NCBI RefSeq assembly: GCF_002283365.1
Contig: NZ_MQWD01000001.1
Location: 1,795,395 to 1,859,394 of the forward strand
Direction: 5' to 3'
Source: Rubrivirga marina
GTDB lineage: Bacteria; Bacteroidota; Rhodothermia; Rhodothermales; Rubricoccaceae
DNA: 64,000 nt
Shown: piece by piece, positions 55,794 through 64,000 of the stretch
Layout of the letters: each line of letters starts with the position of its first letter
Numbering within the stretch: the first letter of the stretch is position 1
The notes under the pieces: model-generated
Told to the model about the DNA's origin: nothing
What the model saw: the letters and a program-made list of their open reading frames with translations, nothing else
The model's database searches: none
Program-made: the position numbers and the translations under genes

Positions 55794-56405
55794 ATGGCCA
55801 TCCTCGGAACAGCGTACCACGAAGCCGGCCACGCCGTCGTCGACTTCGACCACGGCAACCTCGCCGGCACCGTCACCATCGTCCCTGACGCCGACCGCCA
55901 CTCGGCGGGGTCGTCCCAGGCCGAGGAGTGGGACAGCGGCCTGGGCGAGGGGAGCACCGGCGACGACGGGGTCGCGGCGATCGAGGCGAAGGTCGTGGCG
56001 CTCTACGCCGGTCTCGAGGCGGAGCGGCTGGTCGACCCTGGGGCCGTCGTCGGGGCCGGCGATGATTACGAGAAGGTCCAGTGGCACGCGGACCTCGCGG
56101 GGCTCGACGACGTGGCCTTAGACGCGCTCCGCCACCGGGCCGCCGAGCACGTCGCCCGACGGCGGGACGTCATCGCCCGGCTCGCCCGCGTGCTCGTCGA
56201 CCTCCAGACGCTCGACCAGTTCCAGGTGGAGTGCGTCATCGAGGGCGAGCCATTCCGGACGGGCAACTCGCTCCGGAGCCCGCTCTACACAGCCCACCTC
56301 AGCGAGGGCGCTCAGCGGCGGTATGAGGAGGCGCGGTCCCGACCCAAACAGCGGGTCCACATCCCGCCGTTCGACCCCGACGACCCGACAGAGGCAACGC
56401 TTTAG
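55794..56405 (+). CDS. Stand-alone M41 (FtsH-like) metallopeptidase domain
   Basis: A 203-residue soluble protein whose N-terminus is a peptidase M41-like zinc site: AYHEAGHAVVDFDHG with H9-E10-x-x-H13, and VGAGDDYEKVQ (86-96), the counterpart of FtsH GASNDFERAT, giving the third ligand D91. There is no AAA+ ATPase or membrane anchor. Such proteins occur sporadically in phages and mobile elements; function unknown, perhaps a small processing protease. ATG 55794 lies just before the motif. It follows the Shedu gene by 236 bp, in which no further gene is seen. Confidence 0.75.
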   Translation: MAILGTAYHEAGHAVVDFDHGNLAGTVTIVPDADRHSAGSSQAEEWDSGLGEGSTGDDGVAAIEAKVVALYAGLEAERLVDPGAVVGAGDDYEKVQWHADLAGLDDVALDALRHRAAEHVARRRDVIARLARVLVDLQTLDQFQVECVIEGEPFRTGNSLRSPLYTAHLSEGAQRRYEEARSRPKQRVHIPPFDPDDPTEATL

Positions 56406-56501
56406 CCGAGAGGGCGTCCGCACGTCGCCGTCTCGACCAAGCCGCTGCCTCACGAACGCGCCGGCTCCTCTGGCACCGAGCGCGTGGTCTGTCCGAGGGC
56501 G

Positions 56502-56855
56502 CTACCGCCTGTAGACGTTCCACGACTGGCCCGACGACGACGCCGTTAGACGGCCGGTGAACCCGAGGTGCTCGCGAGCGAGCTCGACGACGCGCTCCAT
56601 CCCGGCGGCCGTACACCCCGGGTCGACGTATGGCGTGTGGTCGTCGGCGTCGAAGAGGGCGGCGACCTCGTCGGGCTTGACGTGGAACATGGGCCGCCGC
56701 TCCGGATCCTCGCTCCGCGCGAACGAGACGGCCCGGCACTCGGCGAGCCCGCAGCGCTCGAAGCGCCCGTCGTCGCCGAACCTCCAAGCGTGTGCCCCGA
56801 ACCGACCGTCCTCGGGTTTGCCGAGCTCGCGGGCGACGAAGGTGTCTAGGTCCAT
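56502..56855 (-). CDS. Small protein of unknown function
   Basis: A 117-residue soluble protein, no family recognised. It begins MDLDTFVARELGKPEDGRFG, has a C-x5-C pair (FERCGLAECRA) and a third cysteine in YVDPGCTAAG, and ends in a predicted helix and strand (MERVVELAREHLGFTGRLTA). No signal peptide. Opposite in direction to the M41-like gene, with 96 bp between their ends. Codon usage is normal for the genome, so it is probably real. Confidence 0.6.
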   Translation of the reverse strand: MDLDTFVARELGKPEDGRFGAHAWRFGDDGRFERCGLAECRAVSFARSEDPERRPMFHVKPDEVAALFDADDHTPYVDPGCTAAGMERVVELAREHLGFTGRLTASSSGQSWNVYRR

Positions 56856-57022
56856 GGGTCAACGACGCTGGCGCCGGGGGAGCCTTGTGTCGAGGGAGCC
56901 GCGACGTGTGTGAGAGCCCATGTCGAGCGCAGAAGTGTACTCCACCGAGAGAGAACCCGATCAGGCCATCGGTGCGCCGACCGGAGGTTGTAGGCTTGGG
57001 GGGCCCCGTCGACTTCGCACTC

Positions 57023-59161
57023 ATGGCCCGACTCCTCCGCACGCTCGTCGTCCTCGTCCTCCTCGCCCCGCTGGCGGCGACGGCCCAGACGGCCGGCGAC
57101 CTCGCCGTCGTCGGGTACCGGGCCGACGACCCCGACGAGTTCGCCGCCGTCGCGCTCGCCCCCGTCCCCGGCGGCGCCGAGGTCGCGTTCACCGACAACG
57201 GGTGGCGGGCCGCCGGCTCGTTCCGCGCCAACGAGGGCGTCCACCGCTACACGGTCCCCGCGGCCGGGCTCGCCCCCGGGACCGTCCTCACGTTCGCCGA
57301 CGTGGCCGGACCGGCGTTCTCGACGTCCGGCGACCAGCTCCTCGTCTACACCGGGCCCGACGACGCCCCCGCGTTCGTCTACGGGCTCAACGTCGAGGGA
57401 CCGGCCGAGTGGCAGGCCGACGCGACGAGCGCGAACACGTCGGCCCTCCCCGCGGGCCTCGCGAACGGCTCGACCGCCGTCGCCGTCGACGAGTTCGACA
57501 ACGTGGCCTACGACGGGCCCACGACGGGGACCCGGGCCGAGCTCCTCGCCGCGATCGGGGACCCGGCGAACTGGGTCGGGTCCGACGACGACCGGCCCCC
57601 CTTCCCCGACGACTTCGTCGTGACCGGGGCCGGGGGGAACCTCCCGCCCGCGTTCACGGCCGCCCTCGCCGACGGCGACGTCGTCGCCGACGTCCCGTTC
57701 GCGTTCGACTACGACGCGGCCGACGCCGACGGGGACCCCTTCACGTTCGCGCTCGCCGCGGGCCCCGCCGGCGCCTCGGTCGACGCCGCCTCGGGCGTCC
57801 TGACGTGGACGCCGACCCAGTCCCAGGCCGGCCCGTCGTACGACGTGACGGTCACCGTGTCCGACGGGGAGGCGGCGGCCACGACGACGGCCACGCTCAC
57901 GGTCCTCGCCGAGCCGCCCGACCGGGCCCCCGTCTTCTCGGACCCGACCTACGGCGTCCTCGTCGGCCAGGGCGAGGCGGTCGCCGTCGACTACGACGCC
58001 GAGGACCCCGAGGGGGCGCCGGTCACCTACGCCCTCGTCTCGGGCCCCGACGGCGCCGCGGTCGACGCCTCGACGGGCGTCGTGACGTGGACGGCCCCCT
58101 CGGCCGTTGGCGTGTACCCACTCGTCGTCACGGCGACCGACGGGGCCCTCACGAGCCGCGTGGACCTCTTCGTCGGCGTCCAGGGCGAGGTCGCCCCGGG
58201 CCTGCGCCTCGGCCCGCTCCGGGCCGCCGTCCGGGCCGCCTACACGGGGACGACGCTGGGGTACGACCGGGGCCGGGACTCCCTCTACGCCGGGGTCTCG
58301 GCGTTCCCCGACGGCGTCGTCCGCGGCGTGTACACCGGGTTCGCGGTCGCCCTCCCCGGAGGGGTCGACCCGAGCGCGTACCTCGCGAACGCCGGGATCA
58401 ACGCCGAGCACACGTGGCCCCAGTCGATGGGCGCGTCGTCGGAGCCCCAGCGGTCCGACATGCACATCCTGTACCCGGCGAAGTCGAACGTGAACGGGAG
58501 CCGGGGGAACAGCCCGTACGGCGAGGTCCCCGACGCCCAGACCCAGACGTGGTACCGGGGCGCCGAGTCCCAGACGACGATACCCACCGACGCCATCGAC
58601 GAGTGGAGCGAGCGAGGGCCGGTGTACTTCGAGCCCCGAGAGTCCGTCAAGGGCGACATCGCGAGGGCCGTCCTCTACTTCGCGACGGTCTACGAGCCGG
58701 CGGCCGACGCCTCGTTCCTGGAGGACCAGCTCGAGACGCTCATCGCGTGGGACGCGGCCGACCCGGCGTCGCCGGAGGAGGCCGTCCGGTCGGGGCTCGT
58801 CGCTCGGTACCAGGGGAACGTGAACCCGTTCGTCCTTGACCCCACGCTGGCCGGCCGAGCGTTCGACCCGAAGGACACGGCGGCCGAGGACGCGCCCGGC
58901 AGAGCCCTCGCCGTCTCGGTCCGCCCGAACCCGACCGCCACCTCGGCGACCATCGCCCTCGACCTCGCCGAGGCGTCGGCGGTCCGGGCCGAGGCGTTCG
59001 ACGCGCTGGGCCGGCGGGTGGCCGTCGCGTACGACGCCCCGTTCGCGGCCGGCCGGCACGCTGTAGCCCTCGACGCCTCGGGGCTCCCGGCCGGCATATA
59101 CGTCGTCCGCGTCGTCGCCGGGGACGAGGTCGTCCCCGTTCCCCTGACTGTCGTCCGCTAG
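57023..59161 (+). CDS. Secreted endonuclease I protein with two Ig-like domains and T9SS tail
   Basis: A 712-residue exported protein. Signal peptide about 1-20 (ATAQ). An N-terminal beta domain (about 22-205), two putative-Ig (He_PIG) domains at about 210-295 and 300-385 (each with 'GASVDAASGVLTWTP' or 'GAAVDASTGVVTWTA'), then the endonuclease I domain (about 395-615) with AGINAEHTWPQSMGASSEPQ, MHILYPAKSNVNGSRGN and a YFATVYEPAADASF segment. The T9SS type A domain closes the protein (VRPNPTATSATI, FDALGRRVAVAY, AGIYVVRVVAGD). Extracellular nucleic-acid degradation is likely. Related to the genes at 11049 and 62746, but with the nuclease domain C-terminal to the Ig repeats. Confidence 0.88.
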   Translation: MARLLRTLVVLVLLAPLAATAQTAGDLAVVGYRADDPDEFAAVALAPVPGGAEVAFTDNGWRAAGSFRANEGVHRYTVPAAGLAPGTVLTFADVAGPAFSTSGDQLLVYTGPDDAPAFVYGLNVEGPAEWQADATSANTSALPAGLANGSTAVAVDEFDNVAYDGPTTGTRAELLAAIGDPANWVGSDDDRPPFPDDFVVTGAGGNLPPAFTAALADGDVVADVPFAFDYDAADADGDPFTFALAAGPAGASVDAASGVLTWTPTQSQAGPSYDVTVTVSDGEAAATTTATLTVLAEPPDRAPVFSDPTYGVLVGQGEAVAVDYDAEDPEGAPVTYALVSGPDGAAVDASTGVVTWTAPSAVGVYPLVVTATDGALTSRVDLFVGVQGEVAPGLRLGPLRAAVRAAYTGTTLGYDRGRDSLYAGVSAFPDGVVRGVYTGFAVALPGGVDPSAYLANAGINAEHTWPQSMGASSEPQRSDMHILYPAKSNVNGSRGNSPYGEVPDAQTQTWYRGAESQTTIPTDAIDEWSERGPVYFEPRESVKGDIARAVLYFATVYEPAADASFLEDQLETLIAWDAADPASPEEAVRSGLVARYQGNVNPFVLDPTLAGRAFDPKDTAAEDAPGRALAVSVRPNPTATSATIALDLAEASAVRAEAFDALGRRVAVAYDAPFAAGRHAVALDASGLPAGIYVVRVVAGDEVVPVPLTVVR

Positions 59162-59583
59162 CGTCGCCCGGCGTCACCGCCTTCCGCGGGCGGTGGGCGA
59201 CCGTTGGGAGGAGAGCGGGCCGGATATGGTCGGGCGTCTGCACCCAGGAGGGGGCTAGCGTGCGCTCGGCCCACGAGCCCCCAGCGTGGGCGACTTCCTC
59301 CCGTGAGCCGCCGACAGAGGCTCTGCAAACGGGGCAAGTTCCCGTGTGCCTTTGAGGTAGAGAGTCTCTGCCCCAATGGGTTCCCACGTGCGAAGTCGAT
59401 ACCTAGAGCCGATCTCGAAAACCTGACTGGCCGACCAACGAGACAGATTCGTTGATCGGGTGGCCTTGCGGGGCACGAATGGTCACCTACTTTGGCGGCG
59501 CTCGCCGGCCGGCCGTGGGGCCCGCACGACGAAGCGCGTGACGGTCCACGGGCGCTCGCGACGGCGCCCCTTCCATCCCCTAC
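59162..59583. other. 422-bp gene-free stretch
   Basis: No convincing gene. The right half (about 59320-59480) is clearly lower in G+C and has an inverted repeat CAACGA-(7)-TCGTTG (59436-59454), possibly a promoter or operator for the FG-GAP gene at 59584. CGACCGTTGG at 59198-59207 matches ten bases of the tRNA-Thr 3' end (49563-49572), too short to call an attachment site. Confidence 0.5.
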
Positions 59584-61920
59584 ATGAACACGTTGTGTCG
59601 GACGGGCCTCCTGACCGCCCTCTCCTCTGTCCTCCTGGCGCTCGCCGCCGTGCCGTCGGCCTCGGCCCAGAGCTTCGCCGTCGACGAGGCGTCGAGCGCT
59701 GTCCTCGCCGACGTCGAGCGCAGCGCGCTCGTCTGGCTCGACCTCGACGGCGACGGGGACCCCGACCTCGTCGTGACCGGGCTCGACGCCTCTGGGACTC
59801 GCCGTGGCGAGGTGTACCGGAACGAGGGGGGGGCGCTCGTCCTCGACGCGGCGAACAGCGCCGTCGTCCCGGACGTGAGCGACGGGGCCCTCGCCGTGGC
59901 CGACTACGACGGGGACGGGGACCCCGACCTCGTGCTGACGGGGATCGACGGGGCCGGCGTCCGGTACGGCGAGGCGTACCGGAACGAGGGGGGGCTGCTC
60001 GTCCGCGACGCCGAGAGCAGCGAGAACATCGTCGACGTGAGCGGGGGGAACCTGTCGTGGGGCGACTTCGATGGCGACGGGGACCTCGACCTCGCGCTCG
60101 GCGGGCACACCACTCCGAGGCGGAGGGACGCCGTGGGGTACGTGTACAAGAACTACCGCGGGCGCCTCGGCGGGCCCGAGTACCGCACGCTCTGGGGGGC
60201 GTCCCCGGCCGGGAGCAGGCGGCTCTACGACGGGGACCTCGGGTGGGCGGACTACGACGGCGATGGGGACCTGGACCTCACCATCCTCGGCTTCGCGTAC
60301 AAGGCCGGGTTACCCGGGTCCGGAAGGAGCCCGATCAGCCTCGTCGAGACCCTCCGAAACACCGGAGGCCAATTCAGGCCCGGGCCGATGCTCGACAAGC
60401 TCGAGGACGGCGCGCTCGCCTGGGCCGATTACGACGGGGACGGCGATCCCGACCTTGCCTATACCGGTCGGCGAACCGTTCGGGGATACCGTGGTCCGTT
60501 CGCTGGGAACACCGGTTCCATCGCACGGCCGACCCCGGAATATGTCGGAGTATTCCGCCCGAACACGGGGGCCCAACTTGCACCCTCCAGCACGAGTATC
60601 GCCGGCGTAGACCTCGGAGAGCTCGCGTGGGGCGACTACGACGGCGACGGGGACCTCGACCTGGCCCTGACAGGTCTCGCCAAGGGCGCCGACAACGCGC
60701 TCAGCGAGATTTACCGGAACGACGGCGGGGCGCTCGTCCGCGACGACGCCGCGAGCGCGGCCCTCCGGCCCGCGGCCGGAGGGAGCCTCGCCTGGGCCGA
60801 CGTAGACGGCGACGGGGACCTCGACCTCGCCGTCACAGGCCGCGACGACGCCGGCGAGCCGTTCGGGATGGTGTTCCGGAATGGGCCGCCCGGCCCGAGC
60901 GCGGCGCCCGTCGCCGACGCCGGGCCTGACCAGACCATGTCGTGCGACAACCCCGACTACAGCCTCGTCCAGTTCGACGGGTCCTCGTCGTCGGACCCCG
61001 ACGGCGGGTGGCTCACGTACGTCTGGAGCGAGGGGGGGGCGGAGCTCGGCACGGGGCGGACCCCCGAATTCCAGCTCCCGTGCGGGAGGCACACGCTCAC
61101 GCTGACGGTGACGGACCCGAGCGGGCGGACGGCCGCGGACGAGGTCGAGGTCGCGCTCACGCCGGCCCTCGTCCTCACGCTCCGGCCGGTCCCGGTCACC
61201 CGGCCGTTCGTCCACGTCGACCCCGGCGAGTCGTTCCGGTTCAACTACAACCTCGACAACCGGACCGAGTACGTCCTGGGCGGCGACGGGGGGTTCGTCG
61301 TGACCGACCCGAACGGGGCGGAGGTGCTGAGGGGCGGGCCCGTCGAGTTCCTCATCCGGCAGTCTCAAGACCGGTCGTGGCGGCTCCTCGTCGACGTCCC
61401 GGCCGACGCGGCCCCCGGGGAGTACACGCTGGCAGGGTACCTCGAGGACCTCCGGACCGGCCGGACCCTCGGCACGGACTCCCTGACGTTCAGGGTCCGG
61501 GACACGGGGGCGCTCGCCTCGGCGGGGCGCACGGCCAGCGGGGCGTCGGTGCTCGGGGGCTCGGCGTGGGGCTTCCGCGACGCGGACACGGGGCTCCCGC
61601 TCTCGAGCGCGCTCGCCGCTCAGGCCGAGGGCGAGCCGGAGGAAGTGGGCGAGGCCGCGGCGTTCGCGCTCGGGACGCCGTACCCGAACCCGACGGCGGG
61701 GTCCGCGACGGTCCCGTACGGCGTGTCGGAGGCCGGGGCCGTCCGGCTCGCCGTGTACGACGTGCTCGGGCGCGAGGTGGCCCGGCTCGTCGACGGCGTG
61801 GCCGAAGCGGGGGGGCACCGGGTCGTCTTCGAGACGGCGGGCCTCCCCGCTGGGGCGTACGTCGTCCGGCTCGAGGCCGGCGGGGCCGTCGCGACGGCCC
61901 GCCTCGTCGTCGTGCGGTAG
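59584..61920 (+). CDS. Secreted FG-GAP/VCBS repeat protein with PKD-like domain and T9SS tail
   Basis: A 778-residue exported protein. Signal peptide about 1-28 (SASAQ). Seven calcium-binding-type repeats D-x-DGDGDxD between about residues 54 and 425 (for example LDLDGDGDPDLVVTGL, DYDGDGDPDLVLTGI, DFDGDGDLDLALGG, DVDGDGDLDLAVTG) predict a seven-bladed beta-propeller. A PKD-like domain follows (about 440-525: ADAGPDQTMSCDNPD, LTVTDPSGRTAADEVEV), then a further beta domain (about 530-640), and a T9SS type A domain (about 695-778: GTPYPNPTAGSATV, YDVLGREVARLV, GAYVVRLEAGG). Probably a surface-bound adhesin or scaffold; no enzyme is evident. Confidence 0.88.
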   Translation: MNTLCRTGLLTALSSVLLALAAVPSASAQSFAVDEASSAVLADVERSALVWLDLDGDGDPDLVVTGLDASGTRRGEVYRNEGGALVLDAANSAVVPDVSDGALAVADYDGDGDPDLVLTGIDGAGVRYGEAYRNEGGLLVRDAESSENIVDVSGGNLSWGDFDGDGDLDLALGGHTTPRRRDAVGYVYKNYRGRLGGPEYRTLWGASPAGSRRLYDGDLGWADYDGDGDLDLTILGFAYKAGLPGSGRSPISLVETLRNTGGQFRPGPMLDKLEDGALAWADYDGDGDPDLAYTGRRTVRGYRGPFAGNTGSIARPTPEYVGVFRPNTGAQLAPSSTSIAGVDLGELAWGDYDGDGDLDLALTGLAKGADNALSEIYRNDGGALVRDDAASAALRPAAGGSLAWADVDGDGDLDLAVTGRDDAGEPFGMVFRNGPPGPSAAPVADAGPDQTMSCDNPDYSLVQFDGSSSSDPDGGWLTYVWSEGGAELGTGRTPEFQLPCGRHTLTLTVTDPSGRTAADEVEVALTPALVLTLRPVPVTRPFVHVDPGESFRFNYNLDNRTEYVLGGDGGFVVTDPNGAEVLRGGPVEFLIRQSQDRSWRLLVDVPADAAPGEYTLAGYLEDLRTGRTLGTDSLTFRVRDTGALASAGRTASGASVLGGSAWGFRDADTGLPLSSALAAQAEGEPEEVGEAAAFALGTPYPNPTAGSATVPYGVSEAGAVRLAVYDVLGREVARLVDGVAEAGGHRVVFETAGLPAGAYVVRLEAGGAVATARLVVVR

Positions 61921-62117
61921 CAGGGCGAGGGGCCGGGGTCCGATGGGCACGCCTCGGCCCCCGTTCCCCGTGCCCTCTCCCCCAGGTGCCCCTACGACGA
62001 CGGGTGACGAGACGCGGTGAAGCGGCCAGCGGGGTGACCCCACCTCGTGCTCACCTCCTCCGGAGCCGGTGTGGGCCGAGGTGACCTTTCAACGCGTGGG
62101 CGTCGTACGCTAGCCCC

Positions 62118-62642
62118 GTGCGCGCCGTGCTCGCCCTCATCGTCCTCACGGCCGTCGCCGAGTGCGCGACGGCCCAGGCTGCTCCTTCGGACTCGCTGCC
62201 CTACGTCCCGCCGACCGAGCGGTACGGCGTCGCGTGGGGCGACGCGCCCGAGGCCGTCGTCGCCCGGTTCGGCCGGGCCCCCGACGCCGACGGGCCCGAG
62301 GGGACGCTGACGTACGTCGGCCGGAGCGGAGGCCAGGCCCTCTTCGTGTTCGAGCGGGGCCCCGGCGGGACCGACCGGCTCGCCGTGACGGTCGACGCGA
62401 CGCCCCGGTTCGACTCGGAGGCCGCGGCGTACGCGGAGTACGCCCGGTTCAAGGCCGCGCTGACCGAGCTCTACGGCGCGCCCGTCCTCGACGAGGAACC
62501 GCGGCCAGAGGCGCCGTTCACCGTCGACACGGTGTGGGAGCCGGACGGGCTCCGCGCCGTCGAGCTCACGATCGAGGCGGTCCCGGAGGGCGGTGGGGAG
62601 TGGGCCTACTTCTACGTCCGTGTCGTGGGGCCGGCCCAGTAG
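62118..62642 (+). CDS. Small secreted protein of unknown function
   Basis: A 174-residue protein: GTG start, signal peptide to about residue 20 (CATAQ). The mature part resembles the many small periplasmic proteins that begin 'GVAWGDAPEAVVARFG', followed by alternating strands (GTLTYVGRSGGQALFVFERG, DRLAVTVDATPRFD), a helix (YAEYARFKAALTELYG), and final strands (TVWEPDGLRAVELTIEAV). The pattern 'W G ... V...FG.P' recalls proteins with a SmpA/OmlA-like or DUF-type fold, not assignable with confidence. No partner gene is clear; 73-103 bp separates it from the next nuclease gene. Confidence 0.65.
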   Translation: MRAVLALIVLTAVAECATAQAAPSDSLPYVPPTERYGVAWGDAPEAVVARFGRAPDADGPEGTLTYVGRSGGQALFVFERGPGGTDRLAVTVDATPRFDSEAAAYAEYARFKAALTELYGAPVLDEEPRPEAPFTVDTVWEPDGLRAVELTIEAVPEGGGEWAYFYVRVVGPAQ

Positions 62643-62745
62643 ACCTAGACAGGGGGGCCGTAGGACGGAGCCGGACCGTGACGTAGGGACTACGCGGCGG
62701 ACGCCCCCGACCTCGATGTTCGAGGGCCGCCCTCCCCCTCTGCCC

Positions 62746-64000
62746 GTGCGCGTTGCCACCCTCCTCGCGGTCCTCCTCACCGCGCCCGCCCTCGCCCAGC
62801 CCCAGACCACGCTCTACCCCGGCCAGTCCGGCGCGTCGCTCCTGAACGCCGTCCGGTCGGCCTACACGCCGGCCCAGACGCTCGGCTACAACAACGGCCG
62901 CGACGTCCTCTACCAGCACGAGCAGGACACCCACGGCGAGGTCTGCGGCGTCTACACCCGGTTCTGCATCACGCTCACGCCCGGCCAGGACCCCTCGACC
63001 GACGCGTACACCAAGGGCGTCAACGCCGAGCACACGTGGCCCCAGTCGTACGGGGCCGGGTCGGAGCCGGCGAAGTCCGACCTCCACCACCTCTTCCCGG
63101 CCAAGGACAACGTGAACTCGTCGCGGGGGAACCACCCGTACGCCGAGGTCCCCGACGCCGAGGCGACGGCCTGGTACCGCGAGGGCCAGAGCCAGTCGTT
63201 CGTCCCGACCGTCGCCGTCGACGAGTGGAGCGAGCGGGCCTCGGGCCACCCCGACCCCGCGTTCTCGGCCCGGTTCGAGCCGCGCGAGGACCACGCCGGG
63301 AACGCGGCCCGGGCCGTGTTCTACTTCCGGGCGATCTACGACGCCGAGGTCCAGGCGGCCGGGTCCGAGGCGTTCTTCGACGTCCAGAAGGGCGACCTCA
63401 TCGTGTGGCACTACGAGGACCCCGTCGACCTCGCCGAGTACGCCCGCTCCGAGTGGGTCGCGACGCTCCAGGGGACGCCGAACCCGTTCGTCCTCGACTC
63501 GACGCTGGCCCGGCGGGCGTTCGGGCTGTCCGGCGTGCCGGGCAACGGCGGCGGCGCAGGGGGAGGCGGAGGGACGGGGTCCACCGGCCCGCTCTGGGTC
63601 AACGAGGTCCATTACGACAACGACGGGACGGACGTCGGTGAGGGCGTCGAGGTCGCGGGTCCGGCTGGGACCGACCTCGCCGGCTGGACGCTCGCCCTCT
63701 ACAACGGCTCCGGCGGCGCGGTCTACCAGACCGTCTCGCTCTCGGGGACCGTCCCGGCCCAGCAGGGCGGCCACGGGACCGTGTGGGTCGCCGTGTCCGG
63801 GCTCCAGAACGGGTCGCCCGACGGGCTCGCCCTCGTCGACCCGACCGGGACCGTCGTCCAGTTCCTGAGCTACGAGGGCCCGCTCACGGCGACCGACGGA
63901 CCCGCCTCGGGCGCGACCTCGACGGACCTCGGCGTGGCCGAGACGTCGTCGACGCCGGTCGGGTGGAGCCTCCAGGTCGGCGGGGCGGGCTCGGCCGCGG
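62746..64000 (+). CDS. Secreted endonuclease I with lamin-tail domain (truncated by window end)
   Basis: Open from GTG 62746 to the last base (418 codons seen, no stop). Signal peptide about 1-18 (APALAQ). The endonuclease I domain covers about 25-260: YNNGRDVLYQHEQD, KGVNAEHTWPQSYGAGSEPA, KSDLHHLFPAKDNVNSSRGN, FEPREDHAGNAARAVFYF, NPFVLDSTLARRAFG. After a Gly-rich linker a lamin-tail (LTD) beta-sandwich begins (LWVNEVHYDNDGTDVGEG, VEVAGPAGTDLAGWTLALYN). A further domain and probably a T9SS tail lie beyond the window. An in-frame ATG at 62716 is an alternative start that would lengthen the signal peptide by ten residues. Confidence 0.85.
   Translation, partial: MRVATLLAVLLTAPALAQPQTTLYPGQSGASLLNAVRSAYTPAQTLGYNNGRDVLYQHEQDTHGEVCGVYTRFCITLTPGQDPSTDAYTKGVNAEHTWPQSYGAGSEPAKSDLHHLFPAKDNVNSSRGNHPYAEVPDAEATAWYREGQSQSFVPTVAVDEWSERASGHPDPAFSARFEPREDHAGNAARAVFYFRAIYDAEVQAAGSEAFFDVQKGDLIVWHYEDPVDLAEYARSEWVATLQGTPNPFVLDSTLARRAFGLSGVPGNGGGAGGGGGTGSTGPLWVNEVHYDNDGTDVGEGVEVAGPAGTDLAGWTLALYNGSGGAVYQTVSLSGTVPAQQGGHGTVWVAVSGLQNGSPDGLALVDPTGTVVQFLSYEGPLTATDGPASGATSTDLGVAETSSTPVGWSLQVGGAGSAA

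Noticed and set aside
59198-59207. Possible attR: CGACCGTTGG shared with the tRNA-Thr 3' end
   Set aside because: Only 10 bases, and flanks diverge at once (GAG against CTCCC). Real tRNA-end repeats are usually longer.
59204-59455. Possible 83-residue ORF upstream of the FG-GAP gene
   Set aside because: No coding bias, Arg-rich start, runs into a low-GC region with an inverted repeat; treated as intergenic.

Overview
The window is a GC-rich bacterial chromosome segment (about 70% G+C) with dense, mostly short operons on both strands. The likeliest source is a Rhodothermota/Bacteroidota-type organism, perhaps Rubrivirga-like. Supporting signs are at least six secreted proteins ending in a type IX secretion (T9SS) type A sorting domain, a TonB-dependent receptor paired with a DUF4249 lipoprotein, an LVIVD-repeat protein, secreted sulfatases and M28 peptidases. 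The taxon is an inference; there is no 16S gene here.

0-14 kb is housekeeping: a YdjM-like membrane hydrolase coupled to an FSA-type transaldolase, a beta-CASP nuclease coupled to a hotdog thioesterase, two thioredoxin-fold proteins, a K+-dependent-type membrane pyrophosphatase (hppA), the conserved prs-rplY-pth cluster, a secreted endonuclease I, tRNA-Gln and an aspartate-racemase-like protein. 14-37 kb is envelope and secretion: TonB receptor/DUF4249, two tandem T9SS sulfatases, UV endonuclease uvsE, a lipase, a frameshifted unknown gene, an M28 peptidase, a DUF2339 membrane protein, an LVIVD protein, an FtsX permease and a large T9SS sugar-dehydrogenase-like protein. 37-49.4 kb holds a DUF6624 lipoprotein, M32 carboxypeptidase, a two-gene osmoprotectant/ergothioneine-type ABC importer, a luciferase-like oxidoreductase, a second M28 peptidase, an EamA exporter, the ABC-F protein Uup and a GH2 glycosidase.

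From 49.5 kb the content changes. tRNA-Thr(CGT) is followed immediately by a tyrosine recombinase, then by an accessory module. On the minus strand lie a ParB-like HTH protein, a three-Cys DUF5131 (Gp37/Gp68) protein and an unknown protein. On the plus strand lie a Shedu (SduA) anti-phage nuclease and a stand-alone M41/FtsH-like metallopeptidase. This looks like a tRNA-integrated defence island. The C-terminal half of the HTH protein appears to be a diverged copy of its DUF5131 neighbour that has lost two of the three cysteines. From 57 kb to the end come secreted proteins: two more endonuclease I proteins (the last cut by the window edge), an FG-GAP protein with seven calcium-type repeats, and a small secreted protein.

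Two repeat families run through the first 48 kb. One is a short perfect palindrome (core CCTCGGCGCCGAGG), mostly placed directly after stop codons; variants also occur in-frame inside genes, including a linker in Pth. The other is four 100-175 bp elements with terminal inverted repeats resembling TGTCATCCTGAGCG/CGCTCAGGATGACA. Neither was seen after 49.5 kb.
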